Source of the DNA: Desulfonatronum sp. SC1
GTDB taxonomy: Bacteria; Desulfobacterota; Desulfovibrionia; Desulfovibrionales; Desulfonatronaceae
Reading direction: 5' to 3'
DNA length: 56,077 nt
NCBI RefSeq assembly: GCF_003046795.1
Contig: NZ_PZKN01000029.1
Span: 1-56,077, forward strand
Each line of letters begins with the position of its first letter. Position 1 is the first letter of the stretch. Positions 16,414-24,231 of this stretch are shown here, piece after piece. The notes below the pieces were generated by a model that did not search any database, was not told the origin of the DNA, and was given only the letters and a program-made list of their open reading frames with translations. Position numbers and translations under genes: made by a program.

Positions 16414-17538
16414 TTACCGGATGTCGATCCGACCAAAGGCCAGGCCCTGGAACTGGCTGTTCATTTCTTCAAACGCCGGGCCGCCGTTCAGGAGGATGGC
16501 GATCTCCTCGGCCTTGGCCATGGGGTCAACGTCGGCGAAGCGGTCCGGATAAAGCACCTTGCCTACGTAATACGCGTTGGCGAAGACGGATTCGAAGTTT
16601 TGCGTGTAGGAGTTGTAGGGGAACAAGCCGTATATCCGTCCGGCATGCACCGCGGACAGGGCTTGGTAGGCCGGGTCGGTTCGGAGTTGGTCCAGGGCGT
16701 TGACTCCTGCGTCCAAGCGCATGGTGGCCACGTCGATGAAGATGATTTCCGGATCCCAGATCACGATCTGTTCCTTGGAAACCGTGGCATGGGACGCCCG
16801 CTGTTCAGGGGTGGAGAGCGAGGCGGCGACATTGTTGGCCCGGGTGAACGCAAACGGCGCAAAGGACGGTTCCGTGGACTGAAAACCGTGTGGCCCGCGC
16901 TGGCCCAGCCCTCCGATGTAGGTGGACGGACGCTGGTCATCGGGCACATCCGCGGTGCGGGCAAGCAGATCCGCCTCCAGGGCGTCGAAAAAGTCGATGA
17001 CCGCCGCGGCCCGTTCCTGTGTACCCATGACCTCCCCGATCAACAGCAAGGACTCATTGAGGTTCTTCCGACCAAACGTCAGGTTGCCGTACTCCAGGGC
17101 GATCACGGGAATGCCGGTCTTGGTCTGGAGCTGCTCCGGGTCGCCGTCGCGGGCGGCATAGGTCTTGAAAATGACCTGGGGCTGGGGATCCAGCCCGGCA
17201 ATCAACTCCGGACTATCCTGGCCCCGGAATTCACCGAAAATCGGGTAGATCTTGAATTGCGGATTGGCGATGGCGTAGGGTCGGGCGTCAATGGGTGATC
17301 CGTGGACCTCGATGCTGTCCACTGCCACGATCCGGTCATGGGCTTGGAGATAAGTCAGCAAGCGCAGACACCCGGACCCGGAACAAATCACCCGGTCCAC
17401 CTGGGCCGGAATGACGGACTCGCGACCCAGGGCATCCGTGATGGTCCTGGTGTCTTGAGCCTGGGCCAAAGTCGAAAATAAGACGACAGCCACGATGAGG
17501 GCCGCCGGGGAGCCAAACCAAGCAATCTTGGTGCGCAT
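16414..17538 (-). CDS. ABC transporter periplasmic substrate-binding protein (iron-chelate/cobalamin type)
   Basis: 374 aa. A signal peptide (about 1-27) ends in AQA. The mature part is a BtuF/FepB-like two-lobe fold: TITDALGRESVIPAQVDRVI, then ICSGSGCLRLLTYL, and IVIWDPEIIFID. The SGSGCLRLLTYL segment with its single Cys is typical of a subfamily seen in anaerobes and archaea, often near FmdE-like genes, rather than of classical siderophore binders. It is the first gene of the transporter operon. Iron, tungsten/molybdenum or another metal chelate are all possible substrates. Confidence 0.88.
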   Translation of the reverse strand: MRTKIAWFGSPAALIVAVVLFSTLAQAQDTRTITDALGRESVIPAQVDRVICSGSGCLRLLTYLQAHDRIVAVDSIEVHGSPIDARPYAIANPQFKIYPIFGEFRGQDSPELIAGLDPQPQVIFKTYAARDGDPEQLQTKTGIPVIALEYGNLTFGRKNLNESLLLIGEVMGTQERAAAVIDFFDALEADLLARTADVPDDQRPSTYIGGLGQRGPHGFQSTEPSFAPFAFTRANNVAASLSTPEQRASHATVSKEQIVIWDPEIIFIDVATMRLDAGVNALDQLRTDPAYQALSAVHAGRIYGLFPYNSYTQNFESVFANAYYVGKVLYPDRFADVDPMAKAEEIAILLNGGPAFEEMNSQFQGLAFGRIDIR

Positions 17539-17596
17539 ATCTTCTCCTGATTGTGAGGGTTATTTGATCAGCGCGGGCCGGGAAGGGCCGGGGATT

Positions 17597-17636
17597 AGAA
17601 CCTGACAGGTTCCAGGAGAAGCCCGAAAAAGGCTTT
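17597..17636 (-). promoter_or_regulatory. Leader hairpins upstream of the binding-protein gene
   Basis: The leader contains a perfect 7-base inverted repeat around one base, GAACCTGACAGGTTC (17598-17612), and next to it a hairpin AAGCC...GGGCTT (17620-17636). These could be an operator, or the stems of a structured leader RNA. No known riboswitch consensus fits. They lie about 60-100 bases before the start codon. Confidence 0.4.
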
Positions 17637-17718
17637 GCCGGATGCTGATCTCGGTTCTGAACAATGCGCCCAATGAGAAATCATGTCGGCGCTGTTATAC
17701 GATTATATCAATTTTCAG

Positions 17719-17738
17719 AATAATGACAATGAAAAATG
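17719..17738 (-). promoter_or_regulatory. Possible Fur-type operator / promoter region
   Basis: An A/T-rich stretch reads AATAATGACAATGAAAAATG on the plus strand, two hexamers of which match the NATAAT Fur repeat at five of six bases. On the minus strand the nearby TTGATATAATCG is promoter-like. This would fit iron control of the transporter operon. The match is weak. Confidence 0.28.
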
Positions 17739-17841
17739 AGTTAAAGCGACAGCGTGTCACTGTTCAGGGTTCTTCGTGTTACGGCAGGTCGTCTTTCCGG
17801 GGTCTTTTAATCCGCACCCCCGACTCAGGATTGGCGGGGAT

Positions 17842-18495
17842 TTATCCGAGAAGGATGCGGCGAGTGGTCAGGGTGTGCAGCAGTTCCTGATCGTGGCTGG
17901 CGATGAGCATGGTTCGGGGAGAAGAGGACAAGGCGTGGAGGACCATGTCCCGGGAGCGGGCGTCCAGGTCGTTGGTGGGTTCGTCCAGGAGCAGGACTTG
18001 GGGCTGCATGACCAGGACCGTGGCCAGACTGACCAGGCGTTTCTGGCCGCCGGACAAGGTGTGGGGCTGGCGATGGGCGAGGTGGGACAGGTTCAGTTGG
18101 TCCAGGATGGCCAGGGATTCAGCCCTGGCCTCGGCTGGAGATCGGCCCAGGTTCAGCGGCCCGAAGGCCACGTCTTCCAGGACAGTGGGGGAAAAGAGCT
18201 GGTCGTCGGGGTTCTGAAAAACAAGACCAACGCCGCGGCGCAGGGCCGCGAGGTCCGCTTTGGTCCGCACGGGACGGTCTTGGAAAAGCAGGGAGCCTTG
18301 GCGAAGCGGGATCAGGCCGACCAGAGTGAGCAGGAGGGTGGTTTTGCCGCTGCCCACGGGGCCGACCAGGCCGACGCGCTCTTCCGAATGCAGGGAGAGA
18401 TGGAAGTCTTCCAGAATTGGTGGAGCCGAAGGGCCGTGGGCCACCAAGGCCTCCCGCAGGGCCAGCAGGGGCGGGGTCGTCTTTTGGGTCATCAC
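17842..18495 (-). CDS. cbiO: Cobalt/nickel ECF transporter ATPase CbiO
   Basis: 217 aa, shorter than the 270 aa of many CbiO proteins but complete in motifs: Walker A GPVGSGKTT (45-53), Q-loop VFQNPDDQLF, signature LSGGQKRLVSLA, Walker B VLLLDEPTNDLD, and switch His in ASHDQELL. The QNPDDQ(L/I)F segment is typical of ECF-transporter ATPases. It powers the CbiMQ cobalt importer. The start overlaps the cbiQ stop by 4 bases. It is the last gene of the cobalt operon. Confidence 0.92.
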   Translation of the reverse strand: MMTQKTTPPLLALREALVAHGPSAPPILEDFHLSLHSEERVGLVGPVGSGKTTLLLTLVGLIPLRQGSLLFQDRPVRTKADLAALRRGVGLVFQNPDDQLFSPTVLEDVAFGPLNLGRSPAEARAESLAILDQLNLSHLAHRQPHTLSGGQKRLVSLATVLVMQPQVLLLDEPTNDLDARSRDMVLHALSSSPRTMLIASHDQELLHTLTTRRILLG

Positions 18496-19280
18496 CAGAT
18501 CAACCGGTCGTGCAAGGTAATCAGCACCGGAGGGATGCAGAGCGCGGATGCCAGGACCGCTTGGGACGCGGTCCAGGAGCCGTTGTCCAGGGTACGAAAG
18601 CGACCGTTGAAGCCCCGCAGGAGCATGGCTCCGCGGATCCGTTCAGCCCGGGCCAGACTCCGGAGCAAGGTCTGTCCGAAAAGGACGGCAATGGTCCGGT
18701 AGGTATGCCGGGAGCACTGGGGGACGAAACCGCGGGCCAGGGCGGCCCGGTGCAGGCGCTGAAATTCCTCGGCCACCAGAAAGAGCTGGCGAAAGGTCAG
18801 CGCCAGGAGCAGCGACAATTTACGGCCCAGCCTCAAGCGGCGCATCGCCTGGGCCAAGGCGGGCACGGACGAGGTGCAGAGCAGGGCGATGAAGACCAGG
18901 AGCAGGGCGTTGCCTTTGAGGCTGATCCGCAGGGCCAGGGTCAGGCCGTCCTGGCTGAGCCAGGAGACGGCGGCAAGGGCCGGGCCGGGATAGGTCAGGC
19001 CGAGAACCAGGGCCAGACCGAGAAAAAAGATGTTGGCCGGGATAAGCCTTACGGCCACGCGACCCAGGGGCAGCCCGGCCAGACGGGTCAGCCCCAGCCC
19101 GAAGAGCAGTGCCGCCAACCCGGCTCCGTGACCCTGGACCGCTGAGATCGCGATCAGGCAGACCGCGGAGGTCAGGATCTTGATCCGGGCGTCCATCTGG
19201 TGCAGCGGGCTTGCGCCGTGGTGCAATGGGCCGACGTTTCGGCTCAGGGAGCCTTGAGGGCCGAGGAGTTCGTCGAGCAT
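18492..19280 (-). CDS. cbiQ: Cobalt/nickel ECF transporter T component CbiQ
   Basis: 262 aa from the ATG at 19280. The frame is open far upstream, but that part overlaps the preceding genes. The beginning of the family domain is HQMDARIKILTSAVCLIAI, like the D(P/A)R-K family start. Later LALTFRQLFLVAEEFQRLHRA and ARAERIRGAMLLRGF correspond to the coupling helices whose Ala-Arg-Gly motifs contact the ATPase (here LARGF and LLRGF). Four to five membrane segments are visible. It links CbiO to the CbiM substrate component. Confidence 0.9.
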   Translation of the reverse strand: MLDELLGPQGSLSRNVGPLHHGASPLHQMDARIKILTSAVCLIAISAVQGHGAGLAALLFGLGLTRLAGLPLGRVAVRLIPANIFFLGLALVLGLTYPGPALAAVSWLSQDGLTLALRISLKGNALLLVFIALLCTSSVPALAQAMRRLRLGRKLSLLLALTFRQLFLVAEEFQRLHRAALARGFVPQCSRHTYRTIAVLFGQTLLRSLARAERIRGAMLLRGFNGRFRTLDNGSWTASQAVLASALCIPPVLITLHDRLIW

Positions 19281-19288
19281 ATCGCCAG

Positions 19289-19939
19289 TCACCGGGGAGG
19301 GGTGTTGGTTTCCGTTTTTCGGCGCAGCAGCAACGCGCCCAGACCGGCCAGACCGACGATCCAGCCGATGCCCCCGACGATCTCCGGGATGCCCGGGCCG
19401 CGTTGGCTCAAGGCCAGGATTTCCCGGCGCAGGGGGGCGATTTCCTGGCGCACGGCTTCGGCGACGGCCTGTTGGAGCAGCGGGGAAAGCCGGGTTTGGT
19501 CCATGTGTTGGTCTGGGAAGGATGGGAGGTCTGGGATCTCTGGGGGAGAGGGTGAGGCCGACGAAGGTGCGGCAAGTGCGGGGAGTTCGTCGGGGGCAAT
19601 GGTTTGTTCGGCCAGGTGGCCGGCCCCGTCCGTGGCCTGGACCAGCAGAGGGGCGCGGCGTTCCAGGGCAATGGCCGGAAGAGGGGCTTCGTAAAGCCCC
19701 TGGGCGTCCGTGGCACCGGAAAGGAGCACGTCGCCGGTGACGGCGTCCTGGACGGTGATGGTCATGTTCGCGCCGATCTGGCCCGTGCCGAAGGCGGTCT
19801 CCACCATCAGCCGGTCTCCCTGGATCCAGGCCATGATCAGCAGGCGGTGGGCATGGGCCGTGGCGGTCCAGCAGGGTGCCGAGAAGCAAACCAGCAGCAG
19901 GGCGAGAAGCCCAAGGCGGAGTGGAGCGGGATTCAGCAT
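19289..19939 (-). CDS. CbiL/NikL-like accessory protein of the cobalt/nickel transporter
   Basis: 216 aa. A signal sequence (about 1-30, ending AHA) is followed by HRLLIMAWIQGDRLMVETAFGTG, a small beta domain with GATDAQGLYEAPLP and a carboxypeptidase-regulatory-like look, a Pro/Ser-rich linker, a helical segment (about 148-182), and one C-terminal membrane helix (IGWIVGLAGLGALLL). This matches the layout of the NikL/CbiL periplasmic component encoded between the M and Q genes of some ECF transporters. It overlaps cbiM by 7 bases. The exact role is unknown. Confidence 0.75.
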   Translation of the reverse strand: MLNPAPLRLGLLALLLVCFSAPCWTATAHAHRLLIMAWIQGDRLMVETAFGTGQIGANMTITVQDAVTGDVLLSGATDAQGLYEAPLPAIALERRAPLLVQATDGAGHLAEQTIAPDELPALAAPSSASPSPPEIPDLPSFPDQHMDQTRLSPLLQQAVAEAVRQEIAPLRREILALSQRGPGIPEIVGGIGWIVGLAGLGALLLRRKTETNTPPR

Positions 19940-20565
19940 GGCGACTCTCCTGCCGTGGCGGGCGGAAGGGAGCAGGTCAGCAGATCCGGCCGGGTCTGGC
20001 CCAGGAAGCCGACCACGAACACGGCCACCGCGCCCTCGATGGCGGCCACCGGCAGGTGGGCCAGGACCACCAGTTTGGCCGCGGCCAGGAACCCTTGGTC
20101 GGTCATGGCCAGGGCCGTTCCAGCCAGCAGGGCCGTGCCCAGCACCGCGCCCGATCCCGCCAGCAGCCCGGCCACGAGAGCCGGTTTGCCGCCTTGGGCC
20201 AGTAATGGGCGAAGAACGAGGCCGCAGAGCACGGCGGGCAGGGCCACGGACGCCGTGTTCACGCCCAGGACCAGCAGGCCGCCGAACTGGAAGAGCAGGG
20301 CCTGAAGCAACAGCCCCACGAAGATAACCGGAAAGGCGATCCAGCCCAGCAGCAGGCCGGCCAGGCCGTTGAGCAAGAGATGAACGCTGCCGGGGCCCAG
20401 GGGGACGTGGATCAGGGAGCCGATGAAAAAGACCGCGGCCATGGCCGCGGCCAGGACCAGCCGATCCTCGTCCAGTCGGCGCAGACCAAGCCACAATCCG
20501 GGGATCGTGACGGCAGCGCCCAGAGCCAGGACCGGTGCGGAGAGAACGCCTTCAGTGATGTGCAT
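19933..20565 (-). CDS. cbiM: Cobalt/nickel ECF transporter S component CbiM
   Basis: 210 aa. It starts MHITEGVLS, the near-invariant N-terminus of CbiM/NikM, whose free amino group, His2 and a downstream His bind the metal. Further family motifs are HVPLGPGSVHLLLNGLAGLLLG (about 53-74), FQFGGLLVLGVNT, and a His in LAHLPVAAIEGAV. Six membrane segments are expected. It binds Co2+ or Ni2+; cobalt is favoured by the neighbouring CbiK and by the cobalamin riboswitch. It overlaps cbiK by 14 bases. Confidence 0.94.
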   Translation of the reverse strand: MHITEGVLSAPVLALGAAVTIPGLWLGLRRLDEDRLVLAAAMAAVFFIGSLIHVPLGPGSVHLLLNGLAGLLLGWIAFPVIFVGLLLQALLFQFGGLLVLGVNTASVALPAVLCGLVLRPLLAQGGKPALVAGLLAGSGAVLGTALLAGTALAMTDQGFLAAAKLVVLAHLPVAAIEGAVAVFVVGFLGQTRPDLLTCSLPPATAGESPC

Positions 20566-21550
20566 GGCCGACGCCTCCGTGGTTGGGTTGGGCGGCGGTT
20601 GGTTCGGTCAGCCCAAGGCTGTCCATGGCCGTGTCCAGATGGTCCAGCCAGATGGACCGGAAGCAGGGAGATTCGATGGTTCCGGCGGCGTGTTCCCGGA
20701 CCTCGAATCCGGCCGTGCGCAGCCGGTTGCTCCAGGAAGTGGGTCGGTCTCCGAACATGTCCTTTTGGACGTGATGGCCGCAAACGGCCATGAAGGGCAG
20801 CAGCCAGACCGTGGAAACCCGTTGTTCCTGAAGCTGGGCGATAATGGCCGCAAGGCCCGGCTCGCCCATGAGCAGGGCCGTGTGCAGCAGCGGGTCGCGG
20901 TCCTGAAATTGGGACTGCAAGTCCAGATAGCGTTGCTGGCCGTCGTGATAGGTGCCGTGTCCGGCCAGGATCACGGCTTCGTCGGGTCGGCGCTCCCGGG
21001 GAATGAACCCCGGCAAGCAGTCCGCGACCCGGCGCAGATCCTCCGGGTCTTTCAGGAGCGGCGCGCCCAGGGCGACCTGGATGAATCCCTTGCGCGGGTG
21101 CTCGTAGGCCTTGGCCAGGTTTTCGGTCCAGAAGTATTCCACGCCGGGAATGGTGTGCAAAGACTGGACGGTCAAGTGGGTCACGCCCTGGTCGTGCATC
21201 CGGCTCAGGGCCACGGCCACGCAGTCGTGGGGCAGGCCCTGGTCGGCCAGCTTGCGCCGGACCTTGTGCGCGGTGAATCCCCAGGCTAGGGGAATGCCCG
21301 GATACCGGGCGCGGACCTGGACTTCGAACTGGTCGTAGGCTTGGCGGGCTGGGACCACCGTTGTGCCGAAGGCGACCAGCAGAATGCCCGGACGCTTGGG
21401 GCCGGGAGGAGCTTCGGGGCCATGGTGATGATGATCGTGGTCGTGCTCATGGCCATGATCATGGCCGTGCCCGCATTTGGGGTGGTGGTCGTGATGGTCA
21501 AAGGCGAGGCCGTGACGGTGTCGGCCATGTGGGTGCGTATCGGTCTGCAT
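20552..21550 (-). CDS. cbiK: Sirohydrochlorin cobaltochelatase CbiK with His-rich N-terminal extension
   Basis: 332 aa from the ATG at 21550, which has GGAGGGAATCG in front. Residues about 5-43 are extremely rich in His and Asp (GHGHDHGHEHDHDHHHHG). The chelatase domain follows with ILLVAFGTTVVPARQAYD, LTVQSLHTIPGVEY and VILAGHGTYHDGQQ, in which the His residues of the active site are seen, and MAVCGHHVQKDMFG. The C-terminal end is again His-rich (NHGGVGHAHH). It inserts Co2+ into sirohydrochlorin in the anaerobic cobalamin route. The His-rich arms may store or deliver cobalt. There is no obvious signal peptide, so it is cytoplasmic. Confidence 0.93.
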   Translation of the reverse strand: MQTDTHPHGRHRHGLAFDHHDHHPKCGHGHDHGHEHDHDHHHHGPEAPPGPKRPGILLVAFGTTVVPARQAYDQFEVQVRARYPGIPLAWGFTAHKVRRKLADQGLPHDCVAVALSRMHDQGVTHLTVQSLHTIPGVEYFWTENLAKAYEHPRKGFIQVALGAPLLKDPEDLRRVADCLPGFIPRERRPDEAVILAGHGTYHDGQQRYLDLQSQFQDRDPLLHTALLMGEPGLAAIIAQLQEQRVSTVWLLPFMAVCGHHVQKDMFGDRPTSWSNRLRTAGFEVREHAAGTIESPCFRSIWLDHLDTAMDSLGLTEPTAAQPNHGGVGHAHH

Positions 21551-21694
21551 CGATTCCCTCCGGAAAAGAACGGGACGGGAAACGAGTGTTCGGCGTGCTT
21601 GGGAGGCTGGGTTGTCGGCGCGTCGGGCCGGGAACATCAGGGCACTGGCGGGACATCCCCTGAAGCGGCAAAACACCCGTTGCCTTGGGGCCTG

Positions 21695-22125
21695 ATGCCG
21701 GTAGGTCTTCTGGCTTCCCCAGGAAGTCGTTCCGCCTTCCCATCCCCGTTCGGCGTGTTTTGCCGAGCATGGACAGTGGCGTCTTCAAGAACGCTTCGCT
21801 TCTCCCCGAAACTTAGCAGTCCGTTGAAAAACTCCCAATTGCTGCGTCGCTGCAAAAAGTTCAAACTCTCACGTATGGGTAAATACGCTTCGACCTTGAT
21901 TCGATTGCCAGGACGGCAAATCGAAAATGTGGCGAAGCCACAGCCCGTGAGGGCCGGACACAGGACGTGTCCGGTAGCTTTTTTTGCTCCTTGCACTTGG
22001 GGTTTTTGAACGGACTGCTGGATAAAGACTTTTTCAACAGTTAGGGGGAGCTGGGGTTACAGCGGCGGGTCCGCTCCGGTATCGCACCGGATTCCCTCTT
22101 CGTCTCCATAACGGAGAACCAGCAT
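21695..22125 (-). promoter_or_regulatory. Cobalamin riboswitch, interrupted by a repeat element
   Basis: On the minus strand the 5' half (22125-22045) has the core of the class: GGGAATCCGGTGCGATACCG (22096-22077), then GAGCGGACCCGCCGCTGTAA. The 3' half (about 21807-21695) has GCCACTG and the B12 box AGCCAGAAGACCTACCGGC. The ends ATGCTGG (22125-22119) and CCGGCAT (21701-21695) can pair as P1. Between the halves lies the 224-base element at 21817-22040. Removing it restores a stem CTCCCC / GGGGAG with a loop of about ten bases, a normal small side arm. It controls cbiK-cbiM-cbiL-cbiQ-cbiO, presumably shutting them off when cobalamin is plentiful. Confidence 0.88.
21817..22040 (+). repeat. Structured repeat element, copy A (inside the cobalamin riboswitch)
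   Basis: The element starts CAGTCCGTTGAAAAACTCCC and the main 201-bp body ends at 22017 with TTTTTGAACGGACTG. A further tail GGATAAAGACTTTTTCAACA, seen with changes in other copies, extends it to 22040. Inside are the stems GTGGC-GAA-GCCAC and CCGGACAC-AGGAC-GTGTCCGG, the latter followed by TAGC and T7, an intrinsic-terminator shape on the plus strand. The bases TTAG occur on both sides (21813-21816, 22041-22044), a possible target duplication. The terminator points against the riboswitch transcript. Confidence 0.88.
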
Positions 22126-22199
22126 GTTTCGGACCTCGTATCCGGGATGGGGGCAGGAGTCAAACGGGCGATGGATGGGAGATCGGTTGTGAGGCGAGG

Positions 22200-23279
22200 T
22201 CAGCTTGAGAGGCCGGTCATGGCCAGTTGGTTGCGGTAGGCCTGAATACTCGCGGCGAGGTGGAAAGGAGCGGGGGCGATTGCTGACGATTGCGTGGGAA
22301 CGGTGAAGTCCGGCGTTCGGCTGAAGAATCCGGGATGATCGGACGCGGCCTGGTCTTGAGCACGGGCCGCGGGTTGGTGATCGTCGCCTGCAGCCTGGCG
22401 CTCTTCCTGCTCGTTCTGAATGCGTTCCATCCGGGCTTCGGCCTCCATCTGGGCCGCGCTGGTCGCCACCTTGACGTCTTGGGCCGAAGGGCTGGCCGGG
22501 GCCAGGGCGGCCCGGCGGATGGTCTGGGCTTTCTGTTCGGTCTGTTCCGGGTTTCCGGGGACAGGAGAGGTGTCGATGCTCACTTCCCCGCCCACGGCGT
22601 ATTGCCGTCCGTCCGGACCGGTCTCGTAGGTGTAGCTGGCTCCGGCGGTGACATACTGCCCTCCGGCGGCCACATGGGCCTGTTCATGGGCCCGAACCTC
22701 GGCGTCGCGCTGGCGAAGTTGCTCCAGAACCTGACGATCCTCCGAGGACAACTCGGACTCGTCGCGCGCCGCGTGAATTTCGTCCCGATTGTCGCTGTCG
22801 TCCCGGCCCGCGGCTTGCGTCTCTTTGGGATCATTGTCCTGGTCCGGGGCCGTATCACCTTGGCTTTCTTTTCTGGTGAACGTCTCCCGGTGGTGCTGTT
22901 CTTCGAATACGCCGGCCGATACTGGTCTGGCGTTCGGCCCGTAGCCGAGATCCAGGCCGAGGGTGACGGTCTGGCTGTCGGAGGGCTTGCTTCTCTGGGC
23001 GTCCTGGTCGGCACGGTGACTCAGGTTGACCACATCTCTTGGAGCAAGAGGAGTTGAAGGCAGCACGGCACCGGCAATTCCACTTGCAACTCCGGCCGCC
23101 GTGGAAGCCTGCTCGTTCAGGTTCTGCCCGGTCCCGGAGTGCTGTTGCCGAGAGGAGTTGCAAAACGGACACGAGCCGTCTTCGCCGTGCTGGGAATGGT
23201 CGTGGCTCGCGAAACCGCCCAGGGACGCCGAATTGCTCCAGGAGGGAGCGGAAGCGGGCTGTGATGCGGCGATGTCCAT
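22200..23279 (-). CDS. SprA-related putative metalloprotease
   Basis: 359 aa. The central part (about 190-275) matches the SprA-related family: RDAEVRAHEQAHVAAGGQYV, then GASYTYETGPDGRQYAVGGE and a Q-rich helical run to about 300. HEQAH (198-202) is a zinc-protease-like H-E-x-x-H. The N-terminal 180 residues are low-complexity, with a CPFC motif (37-40). There is no signal peptide. The family is known from Shewanella and Campylobacter, but its substrate is unknown. It lies just upstream of the riboswitch on the same strand and is probably independent of it. Confidence 0.78.
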   Translation of the reverse strand: MDIAASQPASAPSWSNSASLGGFASHDHSQHGEDGSCPFCNSSRQQHSGTGQNLNEQASTAAGVASGIAGAVLPSTPLAPRDVVNLSHRADQDAQRSKPSDSQTVTLGLDLGYGPNARPVSAGVFEEQHHRETFTRKESQGDTAPDQDNDPKETQAAGRDDSDNRDEIHAARDESELSSEDRQVLEQLRQRDAEVRAHEQAHVAAGGQYVTAGASYTYETGPDGRQYAVGGEVSIDTSPVPGNPEQTEQKAQTIRRAALAPASPSAQDVKVATSAAQMEAEARMERIQNEQEERQAAGDDHQPAARAQDQAASDHPGFFSRTPDFTVPTQSSAIAPAPFHLAASIQAYRNQLAMTGLSS

Positions 23280-23402
23280 AGAGGGGACTCTGAGAGGTGC
23301 TGAGGCTCTGGGATAAGTAAAGCCATGGCGGTCGAAGATTGGCTATGCCACCTGCTTTATCGGCGGGATTTCGGAATACTTTAGGGGCGAGCGAAAAGTT
23401 TT

Positions 23403-23750
23403 TTACAGGCCGAGCCAGAGCGCCAAGGCCCTGTTGACCTGGAGCATGGTTTCTTCGGGGGCATGACCTATGACCCGGCGGATGCGTTCCCGTTTGATGG
23501 CGGAGATTTTATCCACCATGATCTGAGATACGACGCTCAATCCGTTGGTTTCGGAGGGGTTGAGCGTGATGCGGAACAGCGGGGCGTCCTGGATGCTGGA
23601 GGAAAACGGACAAACCACTATGCTGGCGTGGCCGACATTGGCGTGGTCGTGCTGGACGACCAGGGCTGGGCAGATTTTTCCATAATCTCCGGTCATTGCG
23701 ACGATGACCAAATCTCCCCGGCGGACATCAAGTGGGTGGTCACCGCTCAT
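23403..23750 (-). CDS. MazF/PemK-type endoribonuclease toxin
   Basis: 115 aa. The features are VRRGDLVIVAMTGDYGKICPALVVQ near the N-terminus, with the family pattern R-G-D-(I/L)-(I/V) and K-x-R/C-P-A-L-V, then VVCPFSSSIQD, and SQIMVDKISAIKRERI. MazF toxins cut mRNA at short sequences. The ATG at 23750 lies inside the end of the antitoxin gene (11-base overlap), the usual coupled arrangement. The reading frame is open further upstream, but that part lies within the antitoxin gene. Confidence 0.88.
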   Translation of the reverse strand: MSGDHPLDVRRGDLVIVAMTGDYGKICPALVVQHDHANVGHASIVVCPFSSSIQDAPLFRITLNPSETNGLSVVSQIMVDKISAIKRERIRRVIGHAPEETMLQVNRALALWLGL

Positions 23751-23973
23751 CAGAGGTATCCCAGGCAGAGACGTTCTCCAGGAATTCCAGCACTTCGGAT
23801 TCCTCCTGGCTTTGGCTGACCAGAGAGGATTGACGCCGCATTTCGTCGGCAACCTCCTGAGTCCGGGTATCGGGTACCCATATCTGGATCGACCGCATTC
23901 CACGTTCCTTCATCCGGGCGCGATAGCCTCTCATGGCTTCACGGGCCGAGAGGGGGGAGCGTTGTGTTTCCAT
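23740..23973 (-). CDS. MazE-type antitoxin (DUF3018-like)
   Basis: 77 aa. The stretch REAMRGYRARMKERGMRSIQ followed by IWVPDTRTQEVADEMRRQS is typical of the short antitoxins (DUF3018 family) paired with MazF. The acidic C-terminal tail (EESEVLEFLENVSAWDT) probably wraps the toxin. GGAGG stands 8 bases before the ATG at 23973. The frame continues far to the left of this ATG, but that part is antisense to prfC. An inverted repeat at 23996 may be its operator. Confidence 0.85.
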   Translation of the reverse strand: METQRSPLSAREAMRGYRARMKERGMRSIQIWVPDTRTQEVADEMRRQSSLVSQSQEESEVLEFLENVSAWDTSDER

Positions 23974-23995
23974 GTGGTTGGCCTCCTTGTTTTCG

Positions 23996-24008
23996 ATAAC
24001 GTAGTTAT
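23996..24008. promoter_or_regulatory. Candidate operator of the mazEF pair
   Basis: The 13-base sequence ATAAC-GTA-GTTAT is a perfect inverted repeat with a 3-base centre, 23 bases before the antitoxin start codon. Antitoxins of this type usually repress their own promoter. It lies in the 258-base gap between mazE and prfC, which holds no gene that I can see. Confidence 0.35.
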
Positions 24009-24231
24009 GGGAGGTTTCGGGGTCAAGGCATCCGGAAACGGTCGGCTTCCAATCAACTTGACCGCGTCCGAAAAATATCGCACTCTGCGACCTCTCCACC
24101 AGCCATGGATCTTCTTGTGACTCCCTGAATTCATTCCCGTTGCCTTTGTATAACCCCTGCCGCCGGCGAAAGTTCGACGATGTGTGGCGGGGTTCTTTTG
24201 TTCTTTTTCCCGTCCTTCCAACCACCGTCAT

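Noticed and set aside
17539-17760. Cobalamin, TPP or molybdenum-cofactor riboswitch before the FecB-like gene
   Set aside because: GAACCTGA and nearby hairpins recall parts of known classes, but no complete consensus is present.
18492-19889. A 465-aa frame as one protein
   Set aside because: Only the last 262 codons match CbiQ; the rest is a shadow of the cbiL-like gene.
22290-23057. A 255-aa plus-strand frame opposite the SprA-like gene
   Set aside because: Composition is typical of an antisense shadow, and the minus-strand frame has a clear family match.
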